Assembly: GCA_027293415.1 (NCBI GenBank)
Contig: JAPUFX010000131.1
Span: forward strand, 1 to 39,535
Reading direction: 5' to 3'
Length of the DNA stretch: 39,535 bases
From: Candidatus Methylomirabilota bacterium
GTDB taxonomy: Bacteria; Methylomirabilota; Methylomirabilia; Methylomirabilales; CSP1-5
Every line of letters starts with the position of its first letter. Position 1 is the stretch's first letter. Shown here piece after piece: positions 1 to 8,143 of this stretch. The notes below the pieces were generated by a model. That model was not told the origin of the DNA. It made no database searches and saw nothing but the letters and a program-made list of their open reading frames with translations. The translations under genes were made by a program, and so were the position numbers.

Positions 1-1436
1 CTCTTGATGTCGGTGTAGAAGTTGATCGTGTCGTCGCCGACCTCGCGGGCGCCATAGCTCGAATGTTTGTACCCCCCGAAGGGGAAATGGGAAAATCCTC
101 CGAGCCCTGGCCGGTTCACATGAATCATGCCAGCCTCGATCTTGTCGACGAAGGTGAAGGCCTGACCGATGTCTCTGGTGAAAATAGAGGCGCAGAGGCC
201 GTAGTCCACCGCGTTGGCGACCGTGAGGGCTTCCTCGAGGTCACCCACCTCGATGAAGCTGAGCACCGGTCCGAAGACCTCTTCCCGGGCAATTTCGTGC
301 TCAGGGCGAACATCGCCAATAATCGTAGGGACGTAGAAGTGGCCGTCGCGAAGCTCTTCGGGCTCGGATCCCCCCACGATCACATTTGCCCCTTCCTCAC
401 GAGCCCGCTGAACAAAACCCTGCACGTCCCGGAGGCGCACTTCGTCCACCAGCGGTCCCATCTGTACCTCTGGGCGATCGCCGGAACCCACGCGGATCGC
501 TTTCGTAGCCTGCACCAAGCGCTCGACAACCTCCTGGGCAACATTCCGCTCCACAATGGCTCGGCTGGTGGCGGTGCACCGCTGACCGGTCGAGCCGAAG
601 GCTGCAGTGAGCAGCGCCTTCACAGCGTTTTCCAGATCTGCATCCCGCAACACGATTTGCGGGTTCTTTCCACCCATCTCGAGCTGAACCTTGGCAAGAC
701 GCTGGGCCGCCGCCGCATGAATGGCCATGCCGACCTTTGTTGAGCCAGTGAAAGAGATCCCCCGGATCAAGGGGCTATTGACGAGTTCAGTTCCCACTTG
801 TGTCCCGCCGTGCACCAAGTTCAACACCCCCGGCGGCAGGCCTGCCTCTTGAAAGATCTCGACCACCCGGGTGGCGGTCGCGGGCGTCAGGGGCGAGGGC
901 TTTAAGACCACCGTGTTACCGCATACCAGGGCCGGTGCGATCTTCCAGCAGGGAATGGCGACCGGAAAGTTCCAGGGGCTGATGGCGGCCACCGGGCCGA
1001 TGGGCCGACGGGTGGTAAAGCAGAAGACGTGGGGGACCTCGGTCGGCAGGGTCTGTCCGCCTAACCGCCGACCCATTCCCGCAGCAAACTCCATAACATC
1101 AATGCCTCGCTGCACTTCTCCCCGCGAATCGCTGAGGATCTTTCCTTCTTCGCGGGTGAGTAGTTTGGCAACCTCTTCCATATACGACTCGAGCAGCTGT
1201 GCGGCCCGCAGCACGATCTTGCCCCGCTCAGGGGGAATGGTACGCCGCCAGGTCTGAAATGCGTCGGCTGCCGCCTGGATAGCCCGCCGGGTATCCTCGG
1301 TTGATGAATCCGGCGCGGTGGCGACCACATCGCGGACGTTAGCAGGATTCAGTCGCCGAATCCCCTCGACCCCCCGATGCTCCCATTTGGATCCGATGAG
1401 GTTTCCACACCGAATGGTTGTATCTCCGGCACCCAT
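1..1436 (-). CDS. NAD(P)-dependent aldehyde dehydrogenase (3' end outside window)
   Basis: The reading frame is open from an ATG at 1436 to the window edge, about 478 residues, so only the last few C-terminal residues are missing. The family oxidises aldehydes to carboxylates in the cytoplasm. Visible hallmarks are SPWNFPVA in the Rossmann half, FTGSTKVG at the cofactor loop, LEMGGKNP with the general-base Glu, and GSTGQRCTATSR with the catalytic Cys. GPVLSF and FGGYKHSSYGAREVG follow near the C-terminus. The GQRCTATSR style resembles 2,5-dioxovalerate (alpha-ketoglutarate semialdehyde) dehydrogenases of sugar-acid pathways, but the substrate is inferred only. It faces away from the REC-PilZ gene; the sugar ABC importer nearby is on the same strand but separated by that gene, so co-transcription is unlikely. 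A weak AAGGAG-type ribosome site lies just upstream of the ATG. Confidence 0.9.
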   Translation of the reverse strand, partial: MGAGDTTIRCGNLIGSKWEHRGVEGIRRLNPANVRDVVATAPDSSTEDTRRAIQAAADAFQTWRRTIPPERGKIVLRAAQLLESYMEEVAKLLTREEGKILSDSRGEVQRGIDVMEFAAGMGRRLGGQTLPTEVPHVFCFTTRRPIGPVAAISPWNFPVAIPCWKIAPALVCGNTVVLKPSPLTPATATRVVEIFQEAGLPPGVLNLVHGGTQVGTELVNSPLIRGISFTGSTKVGMAIHAAAAQRLAKVQLEMGGKNPQIVLRDADLENAVKALLTAAFGSTGQRCTATSRAIVERNVAQEVVERLVQATKAIRVGSGDRPEVQMGPLVDEVRLRDVQGFVQRAREEGANVIVGGSEPEELRDGHFYVPTIIGDVRPEHEIAREEVFGPVLSFIEVGDLEEALTVANAVDYGLCASIFTRDIGQAFTFVDKIEAGMIHVNRPGLGGFSHFPFGGYKHSSYGAREVGDDTINFYTDIK

Positions 1437-1680
1437 CTGCTTTCTCCTTTAAAGAAATTGTTCTTTTCTGGCCGTTCGATTGTTCTCATGAGGTCATGAC
1501 CAACTTATCTTCCGGCCCCATGTCTGTCAAGGATACGGTTGTGCTCCAAGATGGCCGGATTCTCATGCCCTTCTGACAGAATGGCAGACCCCTATCCTTT
1601 TCTGTTCTGTATGCACATCTTCTGACGAGAGAGAGAGCGTAGAAACTGAACATATACGCTCGTGGCTGCCAAAACGACAC

Positions 1681-1696
1681 TGGCACTCTCGTTGCT
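1681..1696 (+). promoter_or_regulatory. Sigma-54 (-24/-12) promoter
   Basis: TGGCAC-N5-TTGCT matches the RpoN consensus almost completely, with GG (1682-1683) and GC (1694-1695) separated by exactly 10 bases. Transcription would start near 1707, about 57 bases before the REC-PilZ start codon. It is the main signal in the 327-base gap 1437-1763 between divergent genes. Such promoters need an AAA+ activator; none is encoded in this window. Confidence 0.7.
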
Positions 1697-1763
1697 CAGC
1701 TGTGGGTGAGGAGAGTCCGCATCGACACTTTGTTCTCTCGTCGGGTTCGCGTGAAAGGAGACC

Positions 1764-2534
1764 ATGGTCGTGCAAGCCCAACGCTCTATCTTGGTGGTTG
1801 ATGATCATCCCGGGGTTCGGGAGCACTATCGGTGTCTCTTGGAGGCGGATGGATTTCACGTGGTCGAGGCCGCCAATGGGGCCGAGGCCTTGATTTGGTT
1901 TCTCAGAGAGACGGCAGATTTGGTCATTCTTGATTTGAGAATGCCCGTGTTGGACGGTCGGAGTTTCCTCGAGTACCGGCGGCGGCTGGCAAAAATTCGG
2001 GAGGTTCCCGTCCTGGTGATAACCTGCTGGCTCGATGATTCCGGGGTCCACCAGGACCTCCTGCGGCTCGGGGCGGACCCGGTGTTGCAAAAGCCCGTGC
2101 GGTGTGAGGACCTCCTCGGCGCCGTGCAGGAGACCTTCGTCAGACCCCACCGCCCGGCCGTTGTACCTCCTGAGGCAGCCACGGAGGCCGGTAAGCGTCA
2201 GGACGGCCGGGTGGCCTTCAGCGTCCCCATTCGGATCCGCGGACGCTCGGCCGCCAATATACCCGGCAGACTCCATGACCTGAGCGCCGGGGGACTCGGT
2301 GCGTATTTTCCTGATCGGCTCCTGCACGGTGAGCCAATCACCGTGAACCTCGACATCGAGGGGGGGACCCTGGCCTTGCCGGGGTTTGTGCAGTGGGCCG
2401 ACGAAAGAAGGACGACCAGGGGATACCGCCACGGCATCCGGTTCGCCCAAAGGCAGGAGCAGACCTTCCCCTTGCACGCCTATTCATTCTTCCACGAAAT
2501 CTCGCACCCCTCTACACACCGGGCAACATCCTAA
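1764..2534 (+). CDS. Response regulator: REC receiver fused to PilZ domain
   Basis: This is a 256-residue two-domain cytoplasmic signalling protein. The receiver spans about residues 8-126, with acidic pair D13/D14, phosphoacceptor D57 in VILDLRMP, switch T87 and K110 in LQKP. The PilZ domain spans about 144-240 and carries both c-di-GMP binding motifs, RxxxR at 145-149 and DxSxxG at 172-177 (DLSAGG). It therefore probably combines a phosphorylation input with c-di-GMP binding, as in regulators of motility, exopolysaccharide or surface behaviour. No DNA-binding or catalytic output domain is present. The ATG at 1764 follows a clear GAAAGGAG ribosome site. No histidine kinase is adjacent, so it is an orphan regulator. 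A sigma-54 promoter lies upstream. It converges with the ABC permease gene, leaving a gap of 15 bases. Confidence 0.92.
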   Translation: MVVQAQRSILVVDDHPGVREHYRCLLEADGFHVVEAANGAEALIWFLRETADLVILDLRMPVLDGRSFLEYRRRLAKIREVPVLVITCWLDDSGVHQDLLRLGADPVLQKPVRCEDLLGAVQETFVRPHRPAVVPPEAATEAGKRQDGRVAFSVPIRIRGRSAANIPGRLHDLSAGGLGAYFPDRLLHGEPITVNLDIEGGTLALPGFVQWADERRTTRGYRHGIRFAQRQEQTFPLHAYSFFHEISHPSTHRATS

Positions 2535-2549
2535 GAGCCACCTCCACCG

Positions 2550-3404
2550 TCACTTGATGGCCCCGACGGTAAAACCGGCGATGAACCGGCCGACGAAGAA
2601 GTTGTACACGATGGCGATCGGGACGCTGGCGATGAAACAGCCGGCCATCAACGAACCCCAGAAGTAGACATCCCCGCGGACGAGGAACGTCGGCACACCG
2701 ACGCTGACAGTGAACTTCGATGCGGCAGTGATGAAAGTGAGGGCATAGACGAACTCCTGCATGACTAGCGTAAAACTGAAGATCACCAGGGTGAGGACCC
2801 CGGCCACGGACATGGGCATCACGACCTTCACGAAGGCCCCAAAGCGGCTCAAACCATCGATCATGGCCGCTTCCTCGAGGTCCCGGGGGATGGCCTTGAA
2901 GAATCCCATCATCAGCCAAGTACAGAAGGGGACCGTGAAGCTCGGATAGACCAGCACGAGCGACCAGAGAGAGTCCTGGAGCCCAAGATCGGCAATGACC
3001 CGAGAGAGAGGGATGAACAGGAGGGTTGGGGGGACCAGATACGTCAGGAAGATGCCGATCCCGAGCTGTTCCCCTGCCCGCCCCGTCAGCCGGGCCAGGG
3101 CGTATCCGGCCGGGATCGCCAGGAGCAGCGTGATGGCGACGACGAGCACGCCCACCCAGGCGGTGTTCCAGAGCCATTGAACATACAGCGTCTCTTCGAA
3201 GAGAAGCTTCAAGTGTTCGAGGGTGGGGGGATCGTTGAAGAGAAAGGGATTGTTATTCGGGTTGAGAAGGTCTCTGGTCTCCTTGAAGGTGGTGAGCAGC
3301 ATCCAGTAAAACGGAAAGGCGGCAAAGGTGGCGAACGCTGCCACGATACCGAAGTGCCCCCCCTTGGCTCCCCACGCCTTGAGTTTGTGCAGACCCGAAG
3401 GCAT
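2550..3404 (-). CDS. Carbohydrate ABC transporter permease, MalG/UgpE type
   Basis: A 284-residue integral inner-membrane protein with about six predicted transmembrane segments. The cytoplasmic EAA loop (EEAAMIDGLSRFGAF, around residues 190-205) docks onto the ATPase. The N-terminal helix followed by a periplasmic stretch containing FKETRDLLNPNN is typical of the second permease (MalG-like) of CUT1 sugar importers. It is the last gene of a four-gene minus-strand operon and begins one base after the stop codon of the partner permease, which implies translational coupling. The substrate cannot be told from the permease; sugars, polyols or glycerol-3-phosphate are usual for the family. Confidence 0.92.
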   Translation of the reverse strand: MPSGLHKLKAWGAKGGHFGIVAAFATFAAFPFYWMLLTTFKETRDLLNPNNNPFLFNDPPTLEHLKLLFEETLYVQWLWNTAWVGVLVVAITLLLAIPAGYALARLTGRAGEQLGIGIFLTYLVPPTLLFIPLSRVIADLGLQDSLWSLVLVYPSFTVPFCTWLMMGFFKAIPRDLEEAAMIDGLSRFGAFVKVVMPMSVAGVLTLVIFSFTLVMQEFVYALTFITAASKFTVSVGVPTFLVRGDVYFWGSLMAGCFIASVPIAIVYNFFVGRFIAGFTVGAIK

Positions 3405-3405
3405 T

Positions 3406-4350
3406 TCAGGTCACCTCCGCACGCCGGGCTACGCGGAGAAGCAGGATGGCGCTCGCCGCGAGGACCGGGAGGAGGAAGAGGGCGATGGCGGCCCCCTGGG
3501 CGAGGTCGCCGCCATCGATGCCGGTAAAGAAGGCGAGGCTGGCGAGGACCTGGGTCATGTCGTACGGGCCGCCGCGGGTCAACACGTAGATGACGATCAT
3601 GTCGGTAAAGGTAAAGACGATGCCGAACAGGACGGCCACGAGCATGATCGGCATCACGAGGGGGATTGTGATCTCGAAGAGATGGCGCCAGAATCCGGCG
3701 CCATCGACGGCGGCCGCATCGTGGATGTCCTGGGGGATCGAGGTCAGCCCGGCCAAAAGGATGATGGTCGCCAAGGGGAGCAGCCGCCAGGCGTGGACCG
3801 TGATGACAGAAGCCATTGCCAAGTTGGGCTGCCCGAGCCAGATGGGCCACGTGTGGGGTCCGAAGATGCCCACGGCCCGGAGGGTCCAGTTGATGATGCT
3901 GTAGATCGAATCGAGGATCCAGAGCCAGCCGATGCTACCGAGGGAAATGGGCGCGACCCAGGGAAGCAGGATCAAGAGCCGCACGAACCACTTGCCGCGG
4001 AAGTCCTTGAGGAGCGCGAGCGCGAGGACCTTTGCCAGCACCAGAACTACAACGTTGGAGACAATGGCGAAGACGAAGGTGTTCCACAGGGCCTGTCGGA
4101 AGGTGGGATCCTGGATCACGTTCTTGAAGTTCTCGAGCCCGACGAACGCCATGCTCTCGCTGCCGACGGTGATGTCGCTCACACTGTAAAAGAGTGCCAG
4201 GAATAACGGAAAGCCGACCACGGCGACAATAAAGAGGATGGCGGGGCCGATCATCAGCCGGCCGAGCCACTTCTCGCTATCGAGGAAGTGGCCGAGCCGG
4301 CTCACGCGAGCATCCTGTGCCATGGCCACTGCTCTCGCCGGAGCTTCCAT
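3406..4350 (-). CDS. Carbohydrate ABC transporter permease, MalF/UgpA type
   Basis: A 314-residue membrane permease, the first of the pair in this importer. Six or so hydrophobic helices are visible, starting with IGPAILFIVAVVGFPLFLAL near residue 34. The EAA loop reads DAAAVDGAGFWRHLF around residues 205-220, and the GGPYDMTQVL segment after it is typical of CUT1 permeases. The ATG at 4350 is preceded by GGGAGGCGGA, a good ribosome site, and lies 10 bases beyond the ATPase stop; a second in-frame ATG at 4323 has weaker support. It forms the heterodimeric channel with the next gene and receives substrate from the lipoprotein encoded at the head of the operon. Confidence 0.92.
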   Translation of the reverse strand: MEAPARAVAMAQDARVSRLGHFLDSEKWLGRLMIGPAILFIVAVVGFPLFLALFYSVSDITVGSESMAFVGLENFKNVIQDPTFRQALWNTFVFAIVSNVVVLVLAKVLALALLKDFRGKWFVRLLILLPWVAPISLGSIGWLWILDSIYSIINWTLRAVGIFGPHTWPIWLGQPNLAMASVITVHAWRLLPLATIILLAGLTSIPQDIHDAAAVDGAGFWRHLFEITIPLVMPIMLVAVLFGIVFTFTDMIVIYVLTRGGPYDMTQVLASLAFFTGIDGGDLAQGAAIALFLLPVLAASAILLLRVARRAEVT

Positions 4351-4359
4351 TCCGCCTCC

Positions 4360-5391
4360 CTACAAGGGCCGTGGATCCGTCCGCAGCCCTGTGGCGCGAT
4401 TGAAGAACTTCAGGTCCTTGTGCTTAATGGCGAACTCGTAGGTCTCCCCTTGCTGAATGGGGAGGGTCATCGTGGAAGGGAGATTGGAAATGATCTTCTC
4501 GTGGGGAAACGGATCGCCGAGAACCCCGTACACCAGCCGATCTGCTCCCAGGTGTTCCACTCGGGTCACCTGGAACTGAAAGGTCGCCAGGTTGTCTTGC
4601 GCCTCATGGACCTGTGTGGGGAGAAAATCCTCGGGGCGGAAGCCCAGAATGTAATCATCCCTCTCCACAAGGTTCATGGGCGGGGATCCTAGGAAGCCCG
4701 CCACAAAGGTATCGGCAGGCTCCTTATAGACTTCCTGGGGTATTCCGAGCTGCCGGACCTTCCCGTGGTTCATCACGGCGATGCGGTCTCCCAGGCCCAT
4801 GGCCTCGATCTGATCGTGGGTCACATAGATCGTAGTGATCCCGATCCGTTTCTGGAACTGCTGGAGCTCGTCCCGGGCCGCAGTTCTCAGTTTCGCGTCC
4901 AGGTTCGAAAGTGGTTCGTCCAGCAGGAAGACACTTGGCTCCCTGACCAGCGCCCGGGCGAGGGCGACCCGCTGGCGTTCTCCACCTGAAAGCTCCCGGG
5001 GTTTCCGGTGGAGGAGCTTCTCGATCCCGAACATCGAGGCAGCTCCCTCTACTATTTTCGGGATGGTATCCCTGGGCGCTCCCTGGGCCTTGAGGGGAAA
5101 AGCAATGTTCTTGAAGACCGTCATGTGGGGGTACAGGGCGTAGCTCTGGAAGACCATGGCGATCTTCCGGGCCCGCGGGGGGAGTTCGTTCACCACCTGC
5201 CCCCCGATAAGCACGTCACCCTCGGTCTGCTTCTCGAGCCCGGCGATCATGCGGAGGAGGGTGGTCTTTCCGCAGCCGGATGGCCCGAGGAGGACCAGGA
5301 ATTCCCCCTCCTTCGTGGACAGGTCGACGCCATCCACCGCCTTGACGTACCCGAAGTACTTCTTGATGCCTCGGGTCTCAACTGTTGCCAT
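4360..5391 (-). CDS. Sugar ABC transporter ATP-binding protein, MalK/UgpC type
   Basis: A 343-residue ATPase that powers the importer as a cytoplasmic dimer. It shows Walker A GPSGCGKTT (about 35-43), the Q-loop VFQSYALYPHMTV, signature LSGGERQRVALARAL, Walker B VFLLDEPLSNLD and switch THDQ. The C-terminal 110 residues form the OB-like regulatory (MalK-type) region, including GFRPEDF, normal for CUT1 ATPases. It is the second gene of the operon, separated from the lipoprotein gene by 112 bases that contain a strong hairpin. I see no good ribosome site before the ATG. ATPases of this group are often shared between several importers, so it could serve others too. Confidence 0.93.
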   Translation of the reverse strand: MATVETRGIKKYFGYVKAVDGVDLSTKEGEFLVLLGPSGCGKTTLLRMIAGLEKQTEGDVLIGGQVVNELPPRARKIAMVFQSYALYPHMTVFKNIAFPLKAQGAPRDTIPKIVEGAASMFGIEKLLHRKPRELSGGERQRVALARALVREPSVFLLDEPLSNLDAKLRTAARDELQQFQKRIGITTIYVTHDQIEAMGLGDRIAVMNHGKVRQLGIPQEVYKEPADTFVAGFLGSPPMNLVERDDYILGFRPEDFLPTQVHEAQDNLATFQFQVTRVEHLGADRLVYGVLGDPFPHEKIISNLPSTMTLPIQQGETYEFAIKHKDLKFFNRATGLRTDPRPL

Positions 5392-5444
5392 AGGTGGTCG
5401 GTTCTCTGTCGTTGGCCGTGTCCCGCGCTGGCCTAACAGAGAAA

Positions 5445-5467
5445 GAGGCTCCGCGAATCGGAGCCTC
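5445..5467 (-). terminator. Intercistronic hairpin, leaky terminator or mRNA stabiliser
   Basis: A perfect 9-bp stem (GAGGCTCCG / CGGAGCCTC) encloses a 5-base loop, 36 bases past the lipoprotein gene stop. On the minus strand it is followed by TTTCTCTGTT, an interrupted U-rich tail. This would allow partial termination or protection of the upstream message, raising the amount of binding protein over the membrane components. Confidence 0.6.
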
Positions 5468-5503
5468 CCTCCCGTTGCGCCGGACAGTTCCCGCCATCTG
5501 AGA

Positions 5504-6865
5504 CTAAATCATCCCTTTCGCCTTCCACTTCTTCCAGATTCCTTGGCACTTTTTATGGGCCTTCGCGAGGGCATCCTCCGGGCTCCTCGCCCCGGAGGCC
5601 GCCTCGGCAAACATCGTATTGACGACCCAGGTGCTGAAGACCTCGTCAATAGCCGCGTTGGCGTAGCCAGGGTAGCCGACGTTCGTCGCCCAGTCGAGGA
5701 CATCCTCGAGCACCTTATACTTGGTGGGCGGCTTGGCCTTCGAGTCATGCGCAATTTGCTTCTGTAAATCGGGCACGGTATCGGGGAAGCAGGGGAAGTT
5801 ATAAAATTCGCTCTCGATGAACGCCTGCTTGAAGTTGTCGATGTAATCGACGAGGAACTGCTTGGCCCCCTCGATATTCTTGGCGAACTTCCAGATCACA
5901 TAGACGTCCATCACGTGCTCCAGACCGATCGCGCGAACCGGGCCCTTGGCCGCCCTCGCCAGCCAGATGTTATCCACGACGGCGATCTTCTTGTTCTCGC
6001 CGGTCCGGGTGATCGAAATCGCGTTGAGCGCCAGCGAGCCCTTCCCCGACAGCATGAAGCGGTTGTTCGAGGAGGGATCCCAGGCAAGGACCTCGGGGGT
6101 CATAGCCTCCTGGAAGAGGGCCTTGACGAACTTGATGGCCTCGAGAGTTTGCTTCGAGTTGAGGACCAGGTTGCCATCCTCGTCCTGGACCGAGGACCCG
6201 AAGGAGTACATGATGGTCCGCATGGCCATGCCGGTGTCGATCTCGGCCGACAGGCCGATCCCTACGGGAATGCCGTGTTTCTTCTTGATCTTGGCCCCCC
6301 CTATCCGGATATCGTCCCAGGTGTTGGGAGACATCCCGACACTGTCCCAGAGGTCCTTGCGGTAGTTGATGGGGTCGGGGACGTAGCTGTCGGAGAAGCC
6401 GTAATACTTCTTGGTCTTGGGGTTGTACGTGCTCCGCTTCGCTAGGTCAATGGCCTTGCCATACTTGCGCTCGACCTCCTGATAGATCTCCTTGTGGTCG
6501 ATCACCTGATCCTCGTACACGGGCGAGGGCCACATGAAGAGGAAGAGGTCATGTCCCTTCTGGGCCGAGACCTCGGCGGCCGCCCGGGAGTTGAGTCCCG
6601 ACAGGCCGATGTTGTCCACGATGACCTCGGTGTTGTTCTTCTGCCCCCATTCCTTAGTGTAAGTGCCGTTGAACCACTTGTCATACCTCGGGACAAAGTG
6701 ATTCCACTGGAGGATCCTGAGTGTTTGGGTTCCCTTCTTGGCCTTTGGCTGTTCGCCGCAGCCCCCAAGGAGGAGAGACGGAGCGGCCCCGGCTGCCACG
6801 GCTCCTGCACCGGCGGTCTTGAGGAAATCGCGCCTGGAAATGATTCCCTGTTTCTTGTCCTCCAT
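5504..6865 (-). CDS. Extracellular solute-binding lipoprotein (Tat-exported) of ABC importer
   Basis: A 453-residue family 1-type substrate-binding protein. The start is placed at the ATG at 6865 because GGAAGGAGG lies 8 bases upstream; an in-frame codon 11 residues earlier lacks support. The N-terminus has a twin-arginine signal (SRRDFLK, residues 10-16), a hydrophobic segment and a lipobox LLLGGC with the lipidated Cys at 36. It is therefore folded before export and anchored to a membrane. The mature part has the mixed alpha/beta composition of sugar-binding proteins (NHFVPRYDKW, ATNVGYPGYANAAI). It heads the operon and has its own promoter at 6992-7020. Tat export of a sugar-binding protein is less common than Sec export. 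The ligand is unknown. Confidence 0.92.
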   Translation of the reverse strand: MEDKKQGIISRRDFLKTAGAGAVAAGAAPSLLLGGCGEQPKAKKGTQTLRILQWNHFVPRYDKWFNGTYTKEWGQKNNTEVIVDNIGLSGLNSRAAAEVSAQKGHDLFLFMWPSPVYEDQVIDHKEIYQEVERKYGKAIDLAKRSTYNPKTKKYYGFSDSYVPDPINYRKDLWDSVGMSPNTWDDIRIGGAKIKKKHGIPVGIGLSAEIDTGMAMRTIMYSFGSSVQDEDGNLVLNSKQTLEAIKFVKALFQEAMTPEVLAWDPSSNNRFMLSGKGSLALNAISITRTGENKKIAVVDNIWLARAAKGPVRAIGLEHVMDVYVIWKFAKNIEGAKQFLVDYIDNFKQAFIESEFYNFPCFPDTVPDLQKQIAHDSKAKPPTKYKVLEDVLDWATNVGYPGYANAAIDEVFSTWVVNTMFAEAASGARSPEDALAKAHKKCQGIWKKWKAKGMI

Positions 6866-6991
6866 TACCCAGCCTCCTTCCTGTAAGGATGACGACACCG
6901 ATTGACCAGGACTCGCCGACCCGGCCTCTGAAGCCCTTCTGAGGCATTATCCATGTCGGGACTTCCGTGGTCTGATCAGAAGGTAGCCGGG

Positions 6992-7020
6992 ATTACATCA
7001 CGAGAACCGGAGGCTGTCAA
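6992..7020 (-). promoter_or_regulatory. Sigma-70 promoter of the solute-binding protein operon
   Basis: On the minus strand, a perfect -35 TTGACA (7015-7020) is separated by 17 bases from TGTAAT (6992-6997), with an upstream TG extension of the -10. It lies about 125 bases before the lipoprotein start, in the 290-base gap shared with the divergent Dpp-type ATPase genes. Confidence 0.6.
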
Positions 7021-7101
7021 GTTACAATATTTGATTTTTCAAACGGGGTTTTGGGGAAAGGTTGTGGGAGCTGGAAAGGGGCGGGAGATCGGAAGGAGGG
7101 C

Positions 7102-7131
7102 TTGGATTAACACGGGAAGGCGCGGTAGAAT
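7102..7131 (+). promoter_or_regulatory. Candidate sigma-70 promoter of the Dpp/Opp-type ATPase pair
   Basis: TTGGAT (7102-7107) and TAGAAT (7126-7131) are 18 bases apart, ending 24 bases before the ATG at 7156. A GAGGAG ribosome site follows. The match is fair rather than strong. Confidence 0.4.
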
Positions 7132-7155
7132 GACCCCCTCGGGGCGAGGAGACCT

Positions 7156-8133
7156 ATGGGTACGCTGCTTCAGGTGAAAGACCTGCGGACACACTTCTTC
7201 ACCCTCGAAGGGGTCGTGAAGGCCGTGGACGGGGTGTCTTACGACATCCGCGAGGGAGAGACGGTCGCTGTAGTGGGAGAAAGCGGCTGCGGCAAGTCGG
7301 TAAGCGCCCTCAGCATCATGCGGCTGGTGGCGTATCCGCCGGGTCGCATCGTGGGTGGCGAGATCTGGTTTAACGGACATGACCTCCTGACGCTGAACGA
7401 TGAAGAGATGAGACAGGTGCGGGGGAAGGAAATCGCCATGATCTTTCAAGAACCCATGACCTCGCTCAACCCCGCGCTCACCATCGGCCGGCAGGTGACC
7501 GAAACCCTCGAGGCGCATTTGGATATGCCGGCCTCCGATGCGAACCGTCGAGCGGCTGAGCTCCTCCGGATGGTGGGCATCCCCGAGCCTGAGCGACGCC
7601 TGCCCCAGTATCCGCACCAGTTCAGCGGCGGCATGCGGCAGCGAGTGATGATCGCGATGGCCCTGAGCTGCAACCCCAAGCTGATCCTCGCCGATGAGCC
7701 AACCACCGCCCTAGACGTGACGATACAGGCCCAGATCCTCGAGCTCATGAAGGACTTGACCCAGCGGTTTGGGGTCGCCATGATCATCATCACTCACAAC
7801 CTGGGGGTCGTGGCCCGGTACGCCGATCGGGTAAACGTGATGTATGCTGGCAAGGTGGTCGAGCAGGGGCGTGCACGTGACATCTACCAGAGCCCCCGAC
7901 ATCCCTATACCCTCGGTCTGCTCCGCTCGGTCCCTCGGCTTGACCTCCCGCGGAAAGCCAAATTGGACCCAATTGATGGGCAGCCGCCCGATCCGGCCAA
8001 CCTGGGACCGGGATGTAGCTTCGCGCCTCGCTGCAAGTTTGCCATTGAGAAGTGTCTCCACGAGGTTCCGCCACTCACACCGGTGCGCACGGGGCACCTA
8101 TCCGCTTGCTGGGTGGCGGATACCTTAGCATAA
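7156..8133 (+). CDS. Di/oligopeptide ABC transporter ATP-binding protein, DppD/OppD type
   Basis: A 325-residue ATPase. It has Walker A GESGCGKS, signature [15 protein letters not shown], Walker [15 protein letters not shown] and switch H in ITHNLG. The C-terminal oligopeptide-transporter extension has the family's cysteine cluster ([14 protein letters not shown] and a later C). It normally pairs with an OppF partner under two permeases to import peptides, nickel or related solutes. The partner is the next gene, but no permease or binding protein is encoded in this window, so the ATPases must serve components encoded elsewhere. The ATG follows GAGGAG at good spacing. Confidence 0.93.
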   Translation: MGTLLQVKDLRTHFFTLEGVVKAVDGVSYDIREGETVAVVGESGCGKSVSALSIMRLVAYPPGRIVGGEIWFNGHDLLTLNDEEMRQVRGKEIAMIFQEPMTSLNPALTIGRQVTETLEAHLDMPASDANRRAAELLRMVGIPEPERRLPQYPHQFSGGMRQRVMIAMALSCNPKLILADEPTTALDVTIQAQILELMKDLTQRFGVAMIIITHNLGVVARYADRVNVMYAGKVVEQGRARDIYQSPRHPYTLGLLRSVPRLDLPRKAKLDPIDGQPPDPANLGPGCSFAPRCKFAIEKCLHEVPPLTPVRTGHLSACWVADTLA

Positions 8134-8143
8134 GGTGGCAGAG

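Noticed and set aside
63-743. Long open frame on the plus strand opposite the aldehyde dehydrogenase
   Set aside because: It is antisense to a clear family member and its translation has no recognisable features.
3328-4206. 292-codon open frame on the plus strand over the permease genes
   Set aside because: Its composition is extremely charged and repetitive, as expected for the complement of hydrophobic GC-rich codons, and the minus strand encodes clear permeases.
7039-7617. 192-codon minus-strand frame over the DppD gene start
   Set aside because: It is antisense to a clear ATPase gene and has no start signals or motifs.
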